From Amaurobius ferox (lineage: Eukaryota > Arthropoda > Arachnida > Araneae > Amaurobiidae): DNA of 64,000 bases. The position numbers were made by a program, and so were the translations under genes. The notes below the pieces were generated by a model. It saw only the letters and a list, made by a program, of their open reading frames with translations, searched no databases and was not told the origin of the DNA. This document shows, piece after piece, positions 54,071 through 62,394 of this stretch; within the stretch, counting starts at the first letter, position 1; each line of letters starts with the position of its first letter. The stretch spans positions 158,667,750 to 158,731,749 of the forward strand of contig OX578135.1 in the NCBI GenBank assembly GCA_951213105.1. Direction: 5' to 3'.

Positions 54071-55080
54071 TAGAAAAATCAAAAGTTTGGAAATTTTCCC
54101 CATTCATTAAAATACATCCCTTTACATGTTCGATACCCACCATGTTTTCGCCAAAAATATTGCTAGTTTTATTGTTGGGGATTTCGCCATGTTCAGGGCC
54201 TGTTTTGCGGAATTTACTTGATGGATATTCACTCGATTTCAAAAATTCTCAATCGTTTTACCAAACACAGCATCGTTAAGAAGTGTACTGAAACATTCTT
54301 CGAAATTAGATTTTACCAGCTCTTTCTTTCGGTATTGAATTGGATATATTTCTGTAACCAGGGCTTCTGATAAAATTTGAGTACTTTATGTATTTTCACA
54401 AGACTGAGTCCCAGAGAGAGATAAAGTTGTTGGCTACGATAGTAAACAATGTACTGACTCTTGTGATGTAGGTTGGATACTAATTTCGTAGTACTGACAA
54501 AATGGCCATTGCGTAGCTGCTGAACAAGTTCCTTGGTACAGAGGGGGAGCATTTCTCGCTTAATCTTCATCTTTTCAACAGACATAGACAATTTATTATG
54601 ATAAATATACATGGATTCAGGATATTCAAGATCCACCTTGAATATATAGCCCTCTTGAGCATTTTCCTTCAGGCCCATTATCCAGGAATCATTTAAATTT
54701 TCTGTAGTCATCCATTCAAAACTTCTGTAGGGTAGAGGTTGAGCCATAGCCCGACCGTAAAGGTTGTTCTCATCGAAATATGTACTATGCTTATCAGTCT
54801 TGCTGGAGTCATAATTTTTCAAATAATGGTTGTTAGTTTTAGATAGGCGCTGACTGCTCATACATTTTGCCGCCGAGAATCTCACGTTCTATGAACAACA
54901 TGTTTGCATCCGTGTTCAGTCATTTTCCAGGATGCTTCCCAAGCCAAATTTTATGAAGTCGAAATCATAATGGGATAGGTACAGTTTTTGAAGATTTTGA
55001 AATACATCGGATAATAGCAGACTATCACTTTTCACGTAAAGGTCTTGATAGTTGCTGAAATTCACTCCAATCTATTGGAG
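54070..55080 (-). pseudogene. Polinton/Maverick-type protein-primed DNA polymerase B, palm-region fragment
   Basis: The minus strand encodes a degraded family-B polymerase of the protein-primed type (DNA_pol_B_2), as found in Polintons/Mavericks and related virus-like elements. Visible in order: YQDLYVKSD and LLLSDVF (about 55,060-55,010), a ball near FIEREILGG (about 54,890), then a 190-codon open frame (54,885-54,313). That frame contains YFDENNLYGRAMAQPLPY (palm motif A with its aspartate), EGYIFKVDLEYPE, QYIVYYRSQQLYLSLGL and KVLKFYQKPWLQKYI. A shift at about 54,315 puts NDAVFGKTIENF (motif B region) in another frame; a further weak segment follows to about 54,070. Motif C (DTD) is absent. 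In-frame stops and at least three frame changes show it is dead. In an intact Polinton this enzyme would replicate the element. Confidence 0.85.
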
Positions 55081-55189
55081 GTTTCAAAAAAAGAACTTGG
55101 TGAATATAGCTGTATTAAATGATATATTATTTCGGATATACAATTCATTTGCAGCACTCTGATCATGAGACAGTCTACTTATTGTTTAG

Positions 55190-55764
55190 AAGCAAAATTA
55201 TGACAGAGCTCCATGAGGACACTCTACCAGAACATATAGAAGAATCCTTTTCCAAGATTCTGTAGTATTTTGAAGTCCCAACCAGAGTTCATGTAGATTT
55301 TAAGAAAAATCCGAAAAAAAATTCTGTTCAAACTCCCACTTCCTTGCTGTTTCTAGTTATATACCCTCGCCTCCAAGTCTTGCTGCTAATAAGACTCTAT
55401 TAAATATATAAAATGCGGGTAAGAAGTGCTTAATCTGGTGTCTTCTACAGGAATTCACAGGGATTTTAGCTATTAAGATTCTGCTAAAAGAGTTAAAAAG
55501 TGTAAACCGTGCGGACATCTAATTTAGATGGGTGACATCCAACATCCTGTGCCTCTACATAAAATATCTATTATAGAGAAGCTAAATAATTAATGTATAA
55601 ATGTTTTTTGCTGCAATGGTGATGAAACTATTGCCACTGTTCATAAAACATGGGATTCGAGGTGATACATGTATGATCAATCAGCGCCGATCTGAGGCTA
55701 ATAATCGTTATTTAGAAAAGTATGACCCTACCAAGCCTTATAAGCCCAATAAGGAAAACTAAAG
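55190..55764 (+). pseudogene. Second Polinton-type DNA polymerase B fragment, opposite strand
   Basis: The plus strand carries pieces of the N-terminal part of the same polymerase class. SYIPSPPSLAANKTLLNI, a stop, then KKCLIWCLL (55,354-55,451) matches the usual IxLPxxLxxKxAxINIKNxDxKCFxWSxL pattern. After a frame change come MGDIQHPVPLHKISIIEKLNN and a stop, then CINVFCC (about 55,529-55,617). A jump then leads to GIRGDTCMINQ ... EANNRYLEKYDPTKP (about 55,656-55,740), which belongs just before palm motif A, so several hundred codons are missing between. The stretch 55,190-55,350 is a weaker match. This fragment overlaps in domain content with the minus-strand fragment, so the two come from different element copies. 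Confidence 0.72.
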
Positions 55765-56335
55765 CAACGTAAATAAGCACAAATAACGAAATAAGCAGAA
55801 TACAGCTGTTTCGGGGATATATCGGAAGCCCTTCGTCAGTACAAGAGAACCAATAAACCTGAAGTCTAGATGAGGAATTGGGTGGCTTTGAATCGATAGA
55901 ATGGTGATTGGTGTAGAGTTTTCTTTAGAAGTCCACGAAAAGTTCGAAAACTTTCAACCTTATTGAAACATTTGGCGATTGACAAGAATCTCGTTTAGAA
56001 AAAAAGGAACCAACTCTAAGCACGTTATTGCATACAGCAGTAGAATATTCAAGACATTTTGCATTTGTGTCACTTTTAAAACCCCTCATTGGATGTTGCT
56101 ACTAGTACTAAATATATAAAATTTGTTTTTAAAGGATCAAAACAGAAAAGTATGTTTTCAAAAATTTAAGATATGTGAGAGTTTGCCAGAAACTGGCCCA
56201 ATTGTTGGAAATTTTTAAAGTTGAACTTAGGACCTAGTTAAGTACGACTAATTTAAAAAAAAAAGTAAAAGGAACCCGCATGGTCTTACGGTAATTGCAA
56301 CTCATTCTACAAATTTTGCAATTCAAGCGAGAACA
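55765..56335. other. Intergenic, no gene recognised
   Basis: AT-rich sequence without a supported gene. It begins just after the polymerase fragment with a stretch (55,803-55,842) reading CAGCTGTTTCGGGG and CCCTTCGTCAGTAC, a pattern I associate with arthropod dispersed repeats but cannot assign. Confidence 0.5.
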
Positions 56336-56563
56336 TTAAAACATAAATAAAATGGCTTGAAAGCTTTTAGGTTGATAGAAGGTATTAAATTTCTCGGAAT
56401 TGGCAACACGCAGAACGTATTGAAAACGTTTCCCATATTTGTGAACCATGTAGTCGCCTAAATCCACTGAAAAGTAAGAATATAATGTTGTCGGTGTAAT
56501 GGCTATATACCATGTTATCTCAGACGCAAAATTTCCGATATAGAGACCCTCCCCCCCCCCCAT
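56336..56563 (-). CDS. Unassigned open frame, possible fragment of a coding element
   Basis: A 75-codon frame whose composition looks protein-like (YFSVDLGDYMVHKYGKRF, ANSEKFNTFYQPKSFQ) rather than low-complexity. It begins right after a run of about 12 C in plus orientation (56,550-56,561) and ends at a TAA. I recognise no domain. It could be a remnant of another mobile-element gene, given the polymerase fossils 1 kb away, or simply a chance frame. Confidence 0.2.
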   Translation of the reverse strand: MGGGEGLYIGNFASEITWYIAITPTTLYSYFSVDLGDYMVHKYGKRFQYVLRVANSEKFNTFYQPKSFQAILFMF

Positions 56564-56828
56564 CTCATTTTTTTCTGTAAATCATTCTATGTAGTCGTGA
56601 AATATAAAAGTATATTTTACAAAAGCATATTTTCCTAAAAGGACAACAGTGAACGGCAAAATATTAGTCGCCGAGTCGCATACGGCTCGCAGGCTGCAAG
56701 GTGTAGATCACTTCTCTAAGCAAAGTAATCTGTAGATTGTCACATAAACACTGTCTGTAGATTGTCATAGTTTATTTCAAATCCCCCTAGTAGAATAACC
56801 TGTTACAATTTCTTACCAAAAACAATCG

Positions 56829-56964
56829 AAAAAATCTGATGTGGGCAGCACATGACTTTCCTTATATAATGCAATGAATTTGCTACTTTTATAGTTAAAA
56901 AAATCTGATGTGGGCAACACATGACTTTCCTTATATAATGTAATGAATTTACTACTTTTTAGTA
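56829..56964. repeat. Tandem duplication, period about 70 bp
   Basis: Two copies of a segment with AAATCTGATGTGGGCA, ACACATGACTTTCCTTATAT and AATGAATTT, differing at a few bases. ACTTTCCTTATA is the same 12-mer that forms the inverted arms at 57,831-57,863. Confidence 0.85.
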
Positions 56965-57055
56965 AAAAAAATAGGTTTTTTCTTATAGTAGATACTAATA
57001 TTCTTTCCAAGATATTGAATTTTCGACTATTAGTCGTCATTTTCATTGATTTAGC

Positions 57056-57688
57056 GTCAATTTTATCCATTTGGCGAGATTTTCGTTAATTTGGCAACAT
57101 TACAAAAAGTCTCCAAGTTGGCGACATTCCGCCAAATTCGTCGCCAAAATCTCGCCAAGCGTTATGGACGAAGAAATAAGTTGTTCTTACAGCAGATAAA
57201 TGACTATTGGCATTCAAATACAAAAGTATTACTCAAAGTATTTTTTTTCATGAATGGAACGAGCTAGATCCACGAGAGTGATGTCATCCAATCTATCGCA
57301 TGGTATTACATATGAAAAGTGAACATGTTTCTCAATAGGAAATTTTTTTTTTCATTTTATATGACTTTTTAATAATTTTTTTGAAAAATGTGCAATATCT
57401 CGAGAACGGTTCATGTTAGCGTTCTAAAATTTATGTCAATCGTTTTCTAATGAAAAATTACATAAGAAATGTCTATTTGCGTAACTTTATTAGTGGTTTC
57501 GAATTTTTGACGATTTTTTCAAAATTTTATTCGAAAATTTAGGGGGGTTCTGAACATTCGATTACGAATAAAAACAATAGGCTTCCAGCGTTTACGGATT
57601 GTGATTTTTGTACCAAATTTGGTTCGAATCGGTCCATTCGTTCGTCAGTTATCGTCTCCACAGACTCACTGACACACACACACACATA

Positions 57689-57727
<39 letters not shown>

Positions 57728-57863
57728 ACACACAGACATCACTTCAAAAATGTTTGATTCGTGATCAGGGATGCTTGAAACGTGCTCTCCCGTCGAAAAC
57801 TCGATTTCGAATTTTCGACCCCGTCACAATACTTTCCTTATACATTATGTATATAAGGAAAGT
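57056..57863. repeat. Dispersed repeat copy 1 (~0.8 kb) with CA run and terminal inverted arms
   Basis: Matches 58,382-59,213 over its length in the same orientation. Shared landmarks: TTTATCCATTTGGCGA, GCCAAATTCGTCGCCAA, GTGCAATATCTCGAGAACGG, TTTTGTACCAAATTT, GACTCACTGACACACA, ATCAGGGATGCTTGAAACG and ACTTTCCTTATACATTATG. At the left end TTGGCGAGATTTT (57,071-57,083) pairs perfectly with AAAATCTCGCCAA (57,146-57,158). At the right end ACTTTCCTTATA (57,831-57,842) pairs with TATAAGGAAAGT (57,852-57,863). It is probably a non-autonomous transposon; no coding capacity seen. Confidence 0.82.
57671..57735. repeat. (CA)n microsatellite
   Basis: CA run interrupted by TACTTT and TA, inside dispersed repeat copy 1. 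Confidence 0.95.
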
Positions 57864-57877
57864 AAAAATGTTATTCT

Positions 57878-57920
57878 TATAGTAGATACTTATATTCTTT
57901 CCCAGATATTGAATTTTCCT
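57878..57920. repeat. Partial third copy of a flanking motif
   Basis: CTTATAGTAGATACT ... ATATTCTTTCC(A/C)AGATATTGAATTTTC occurs here and at about 56,975-57,024, so the sequence just left of repeat copy 1 is repeated just right of it. This fits tandem or nested insertion. Confidence 0.7.
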
Positions 57921-58160
57921 GGACGCCGCAGGCGGACTGCCAATCTTTCACAAGGCATTGGTGTAGGTAACATATAAGTCCGCTGCGTGTTTGCAAATAG
58001 TTGGAAAATCAGCTCGAGAAAGCACGCGCTGATACTTGACAGTGCATATTGGTTACGGCATACACAGACACCTGGCCGATTAAAATATTATTGCCTTTGA
58101 GTTCATTGAGTTTCTTTCATTAGTTTGTATAGTTCTAATGTCCGTCCAATAATAGTTTTT

Positions 58161-58333
58161 ATCTATGTACACAGTCACTTATATGCACTATATACACAGT
58201 CACAATCACTATATACACAAATCACTATATACACAGTCACAATTTAGTTCTATCTATGTGCACAATCACTTTATCTATTTTTCTCCTATGTACATTATCA
58301 CTCTAACTATATTTATCTATGTACACAATCACT
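58161..58333. repeat. Degenerate tandem repeat of TATGTACACAATCACT-like units
   Basis: About seven imperfect copies of ATCTATGTACACAGTCACT or ATATACACAATCACT, with variable spacing. The 64-codon frame over it is a product of the repeat, not a gene. Confidence 0.85.
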
Positions 58334-58381
58334 GTGAATTATTGAATTTTTTTCAATGAGTCTTCATTTTCATTGAAGTAG

Positions 58382-59059
58382 CGTCATTTTTATCCATTTG
58401 GCGACATTTTCGTTAATTTGGTAACATTTAAAAAAGTCGCCAAGTTGGCGACATTTTCGTTAATTTGGCAACATTTAAAAAAGTCGCCAAGTTGGCGACA
58501 TTCCGCCAAATTCGTCGCCAAGATCTCGCCAAGCGTTATGGATGGAGAAATAAGATATTCTTACATGAGATAAATTATTGGCGTTCAATTGGACTACTGG
58601 CGTACAAACACAAAAGTATTACTCGAAGTATCTTTTCTCGTGAATGGAAGAGTTAGATCCACGAGAATGATATCACCAAATTTATCGCATGATATTACAT
58701 ATGAAAAGTGAGCATGTTTCTTAAGATTAAATATTTATTTTATTTTACTTGATTTTTTGATAAATGTATTTGAAAAATGTGCAATATCTCGAGAACGGGT
58801 AATGCCAGCGTCCTACAGTTTGTGTCAATCGTTTTCTAAGAAAAAATTACATAAGAAATGTCTATTTGCATAACTTTATTAAAAGTTTTGTTTTTTGATG
58901 ATTTTTTCAAAATTTCACTCGAAAATTTAGAGGGATTCTGAATATTCGATTGTGCTTAAAAACAGTAGGCTTCCAGTATTCACGGATTGTGATTTTTGTA
59001 CCAAATTTCATTCGAATCGCTCCATTCGTTCGCGAGATATCGCCTCCACAGGCTCACTG

Positions 59060-59090
<31 letters not shown>

Positions 59091-59213
59091 TCACTTCAAA
59101 AATGTTTGATTCGTGATCAGGGATGCTTGAAACGTGCTCTCCCGTCGAAAACTCGAATTCGAATTTTCGACCCCGTTACAATACTTTCCTTATACATTAT
59201 GTATATAAAGAAA
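58382..59213. repeat. Dispersed repeat copy 2 (~0.8 kb)
   Basis: Second copy of the 57,056-57,863 repeat, with scattered substitutions and indels. Here the ATTTTCGTTAATTTGG/AAAGTCGCCAAGTTGGCG module is itself duplicated in tandem (about 58,400-58,500). The right arm has decayed to TATAAAGAAAAT. Confidence 0.82.
59060..59086. repeat. (CA)n microsatellite
   Basis: Uninterrupted CA run at the position equivalent to the CA run of repeat copy 1. Confidence 0.95.
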
Positions 59214-59221
59214 ATAATAAT

Positions 59222-59329
59222 AAATGTCCATTTTGCGACCTTCCTGTAGAATTGCCGACTTTTCAACATGTGCTTTATGTCGCACCCCATTCACAGAATG
59301 TAAAACTTACTCTGATTCATCTTCTTTGA
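59222..59329 (+). pseudogene. Possible C-terminal scrap of a non-LTR retrotransposon ORF
   Basis: Directly after repeat copy 2 and an AATAATAATAA run, the plus strand reads NKCPFCDLPVELPTFQHVLY and ends in a stop. The pattern CPFC ... FQH resembles the Cys/His motif after the RT domain of Jockey/R1-type elements (CPxC ... ExxxHxxxxCP), but the last cysteine is replaced (VAPH). Chance cannot be excluded. Confidence 0.3.
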
Positions 59330-59452
59330 TTACATATTGACGAAAAGAAACTGAAATGGTTTAATTACCTTCAACAATAAATGTTTGTGAGCCTTGACAG
59401 CACTCAATAGCGGAAAACAAAATTGGTAACAGGTGGTCATCCCAATATATAC

Positions 59453-59461
59453 TATATAAAG
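59453..59461 (+). promoter_or_regulatory. TATA box of the candidate exon at 59,498
   Basis: TATATAAAG lies about 40 bases before the ATG. A start about 30 bases downstream would give a 5' UTR of only about 15 bases, which is typical of small insect secreted-protein genes. Confidence 0.45.
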
Positions 59462-59497
59462 TTGCAAACTTTTCTGCTTTCCCAAACTGTCGCAAAT

Positions 59498-59558
59498 ATG
59501 ATTTCCCCGTTCTGTTGGTTTGCGTTGGTGGGTCTTGCATTTTCTGCCTCCTTTCATG
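59498..59558 (+). CDS. Candidate first exon of a secreted-protein gene
   Basis: ATG opens a 20-codon stretch reading MISPFCWFALVGLAFSASFH plus one base, then G|GTAAGT at 59,558/59,559, a near-perfect splice donor in phase 1. The peptide has a hydrophobic core (FCWFALVGLAF) followed by small residues (SAS), as in a signal peptide, though the n-region lacks a positive charge. A TATA box sits at the right distance. Many insect cuticular and other secreted-protein genes have such a short first exon ending within or just after the signal peptide. The next exon is not established. Two weak in-phase acceptors exist: 60,767-60,849 and 63,691-63,782, each giving about 26-30 further codons before a stop. 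The true exon 2 may lie beyond the window. The minus-strand frames over this region are shadows. Confidence 0.42.
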
Positions 59559-60122
59559 GTAAGTCAAATTCCAATTAATCAAATTTTCAAATCCCAAATT
59601 GAAATAATAATAAATCGACCCAATAATAATCCAGAGAAATTGATATAATGATAAATATAATTATATAATGATTGATACTAAATTCTGTTAAGCGTTTTCT
59701 AAAGAGGAGGTGAATGAGTATTTTTACGGTTGCGCCCTCTTAAAGGAACTGCAATATTCGCCTCTCCTGTAATGCTAATAAAACTAATAATGCTAGTAAA
59801 AATGAAGCAATTCTCACAGATCCCGCCCATAAGTAAGTTACCAAAGGCAAGATCGCAATTTAATTGCAGAAAATTGCATCCGTAAATCGCTTTTGATTCA
59901 CTAGTGAACATGGATTAACCGATATCCATGCAACGTCAAAAAAGAAAACTTCATATGTACCACAAATTTACTGACCTATATGGAGATCGACATATTCAGT
60001 CGACCATGCAGACAAGTATGAATTAGTCCCATTTGATGAACGTATATAAAACAAGAAAGATCAATCATGCATAAAGCATTGATTATGAAACACTTTCCAG
60101 CTTCAATGCAATTTCATTTAAA
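59559..60122. other. AT-rich, no gene recognised (possible intron)
   Basis: Follows the candidate donor site. No convincing frame, repeat family or RNA gene seen. Confidence 0.5.
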
Positions 60123-60123
60123 C

Positions 60124-60582
60124 ATCTCTAAAATGCGATACATTCCTCGGTAATATTTTAAAAATTATCACAATACTACATTAATTTATTATATTTGAAA
60201 ACTTAAAACTTCATCGAAAAAAAAATGAACTTCATTCAAATGACGGCATTGAAATATAAATTGCCTGGTTTGAAAATCTCTGAAATGCAATACATTCTTC
60301 GGTAATATTTTCAAAATGATCATAATACTACAATAATTTATTATATTTGAAAATTTCATCAAAAACAAATGAAATTTATTCATATGACGTCATCGAAATA
60401 AAACAAGCCTGGCTCTCTCTATAAAAGCAACATTTCATGCATAATTTTTTTTCCAGTCACTTCATTCATCACAATACTATAATAATTTCTTTTATTTAAA
60501 AACTTAAGACCATGGAGGTACAAGTAATTAAACTCTGTTTAAAACTTCGTCGAAAAAATCAATGAATATTTTATTCATATCA
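60124..60582. repeat. Diverged tandem repeat, period about 150 bp, three copies (last partial)
   Basis: Copies begin at about 60,124 and 60,275 (ATCTCTxAAATGCxATACATTC). Both contain TCGGTAATATTTT, AATTTATTATATTTGAAAA, CATATGACGTCAT-like sequence and end in GCCTGG. A third, more diverged copy starts near 60,467 (CATCACAATACTATAATAATTTC). Confidence 0.75.
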
Positions 60583-60850
60583 GCTATATTGCAAACTCCA
60601 CGAGCTAAATAATTTTGCGTTAAAGAAATACAGCAATTCTTATACAACTCATTCTACATCTTTTGATATTTACATTCTCCATAAGTGAAAACTAGGCTTC
60701 GTTGTAGAAATAATCAAAGTTGGATGATTATTTATACTCAAATATATTGTAATTGCGTTGTTTCAGTATGTAGATGCACAGAATTTAAGCAAAAAGAAAG
60801 CGGTTTTAGGACGGATACAACACTAAATATGAATAAAAAAGAACTTTAAA
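60583..60850. other. AT-rich, no confirmed gene
   Basis: Contains a pyrimidine-rich acceptor GCGTTGTTTCAG (ending 60,766) followed by a 26-codon frame to TAA at 60,847-60,849, in phase with the donor at 59,558. It would give a 47-residue product beginning with the signal-like peptide. Support is only phase and splice consensus. Confidence 0.2.
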
Positions 60851-60897
60851 AATCCCGATTTTGGCACAAGATGGATGCCATATTTTATTTTGAAGTG

Positions 60898-60945
60898 GGT
60901 CACGTGATCTCTTCATATAATGGTCACGTGATTTCTTCATATAAA
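60898..60945. repeat. Two 24-bp tandem copies, each with a CACGTG E-box
   Basis: GGTCACGTGAT(C/T)TCTTCATATAA is repeated directly. CACGTG lies at 60,901-60,906 and 60,925-60,930, and TATAAAAGG follows at 60,940-60,948. It could act as a promoter element, but it sits inside what looks like dispersed-repeat sequence running to the GACA run at 61,266. Confidence 0.8.
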
Positions 60946-61265
60946 AGGTTTAATTATTATTTTAATTTTTATTTAAAAAACTACTGAATATATTTTGCTG
61001 AAATTTTTTTTATATGTTTCATGGGATAATTTGAATATTTCCTAAAACTTTCGAAGCAGTTTGTGAATTTTAAATCCGCTTAAAAATGTTTGAAAAATTA
61101 GGTCCCATAGGATTCAATGTATTTCATTTTTTCAACCCTGGTCCAATCCAAAAGTAATTGGGTCATATTATTCATTTATATTCCCATAGGTCCCACAGAC
61201 CCTTTGAACAACATACTAAGTTTTCATTTTGATTAAGTCGTTTTTACGGCAGTTATCGTGCTAAC

Positions 61266-61285
61266 GGACAGACAGACAGACAGAC
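61266..61285. repeat. (GACA)n microsatellite
   Basis: Five GACA-like steps after GTTATCGTGCTAACG, then an A-rich tract. Confidence 0.9.
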
Positions 61286-61303
61286 AAAAAAAACCTTGCT
61301 CGG

Positions 61304-61329
61304 ACAGATATTTTTTAAAGTTTTATCGA
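61304..61329 (+). repeat. 26-bp perfect direct repeat, first copy
   Basis: Contains ACAGATATTTTTT and AGTTTTATCGA. The identical 26 bases recur at 61,784-61,809, 480 bp downstream. Confidence 0.9.
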
Positions 61330-61574
61330 CAGGGAAAAAATAAAAAAATAAAAAATAAAAAACAGAACTCTGTCCAATTATATAGACTTGTAGGACTTTC
61401 AAATTGCAAAAATTCTTGTTTATTATCCAGAATTTTTAGATATACGCATTATAAACTTGAAAGGAGGAAAACTTTCAATCTTCTTCAACTTGACAGGACA
61501 ACTACATGTAAACTATAAGAGCTTTTAAGAAATATACTATACAGATCTAAAAACTAGATTTCCTATACATATTT

Positions 61575-61735
61575 TTGCCGATAAATATAAATAGTAATAT
61601 TAGATATAAATTATAATATTTATATCTATCTTTATGTCTATAATATATCTTATATCTTTGTATATTTATATCTATATTTATCTATCCGATTAGATATAAA
61701 TAGTAATATTTATATCTATATTTTATAGTTTCGAA
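61575..61735. repeat. AT-rich low-complexity tandem (TATATCTA/ATAAATAG type)
   Basis: Imperfect repetition of TAGATATAAATAGTAATAT and TTATATCTAT words. Confidence 0.8.
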
Positions 61736-61783
61736 GATATTTCGAGTAAAAGTATAAGAAAAATGAAAAAAAAATTCGATCGA

Positions 61784-61809
61784 ACAGATATTTTTTAAAG
61801 TTTTATCGA
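61784..61809 (+). repeat. 26-bp perfect direct repeat, second copy
   Basis: Identical to 61,304-61,329 and preceded by similar sequence (TCGxxCGxACAGATA). Confidence 0.9.
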
Positions 61810-62312
61810 ACTTTAATAATATTTACAGAAAAATAAAATACCATCGCTGAAAGTCAGCTAAAGCAATTAATTTCTCTTTTGTCATTATTATGTGTGTACG
61901 ATTATATTATATTCAGTTTCGACAATTTAGATGTGGAAAAGGTACGTATCTCTGACCAATCTTATGTCTTTTAACACTATTATTTTGATGCTTTATGAGG
62001 TAAGGATTACCATGAGAGATTGTTTCATTTCACTCGCACTATTAAATTAGTTTACATTTCATTTCGTTTACCAGATCTAAATGGTATCTTACTTAGACAT
62101 GATTTTTAATATGTTGCCCATGTTTTGATATTAGAATGCCCATTTCCAGGAATAAATAGACTATTTTTTTCTGAAAGCTTTTTGTTTGCTTCTTTGCAAT
62201 ATATAGTTTACTATATATACATATGTTGCATAAACTGTGTATGTTTGATGCTGTTTCCCAATTTGAAATGATGAATTAAATCATTTGTGTTGAAAACCTA
62301 TTTTTGATCTCT
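61810..62312. other. AT-rich, nothing recognised
   Basis: No frame, repeat or RNA structure that I can support. Confidence 0.6.
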
Positions 62313-62394
62313 ATAAGATCTAGTGTTGTTGTTGTTGTTGAGACCCAGGCCGTCCGATCTACCAGAAAGGTGTAAGGTAACATAAGATCTAGTG
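62313..62394 (-). mobile_element. Short retroposon remnant with 13-bp target-site duplication
   Basis: ATAAGATCTAGTG occurs at 62,313-62,325 and again at 62,382-62,394. The 56 bases between (62,326-62,381) end on the minus strand in (CAA)5, like the simple-repeat 3' tail of a SINE or truncated LINE. The unique part contains GTTACCTTACACCTTTCTGG and GGACGGCCTGGGTCT on that strand. A perfect duplication of this length with a tail next to one copy is the signature of target-primed reverse transcription. The family is not identified. Confidence 0.82.

Noticed and set aside
55803..55842. CAGCTGTTTCGGGG ... CTTCGTCAGTAC as a named transposon end
   Set aside because: It feels familiar from arthropod repeats but I cannot name the family or show its boundaries.
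58165..58359. 64-codon frame rich in Tyr, His and Ile
   Set aside because: Direct translation of the ATGTACACA-type tandem repeat.
59330..59911. Minus-strand frames of 70-78 codons
   Set aside because: No start context, domain or conservation pattern; two overlap the better-supported plus-strand exon.
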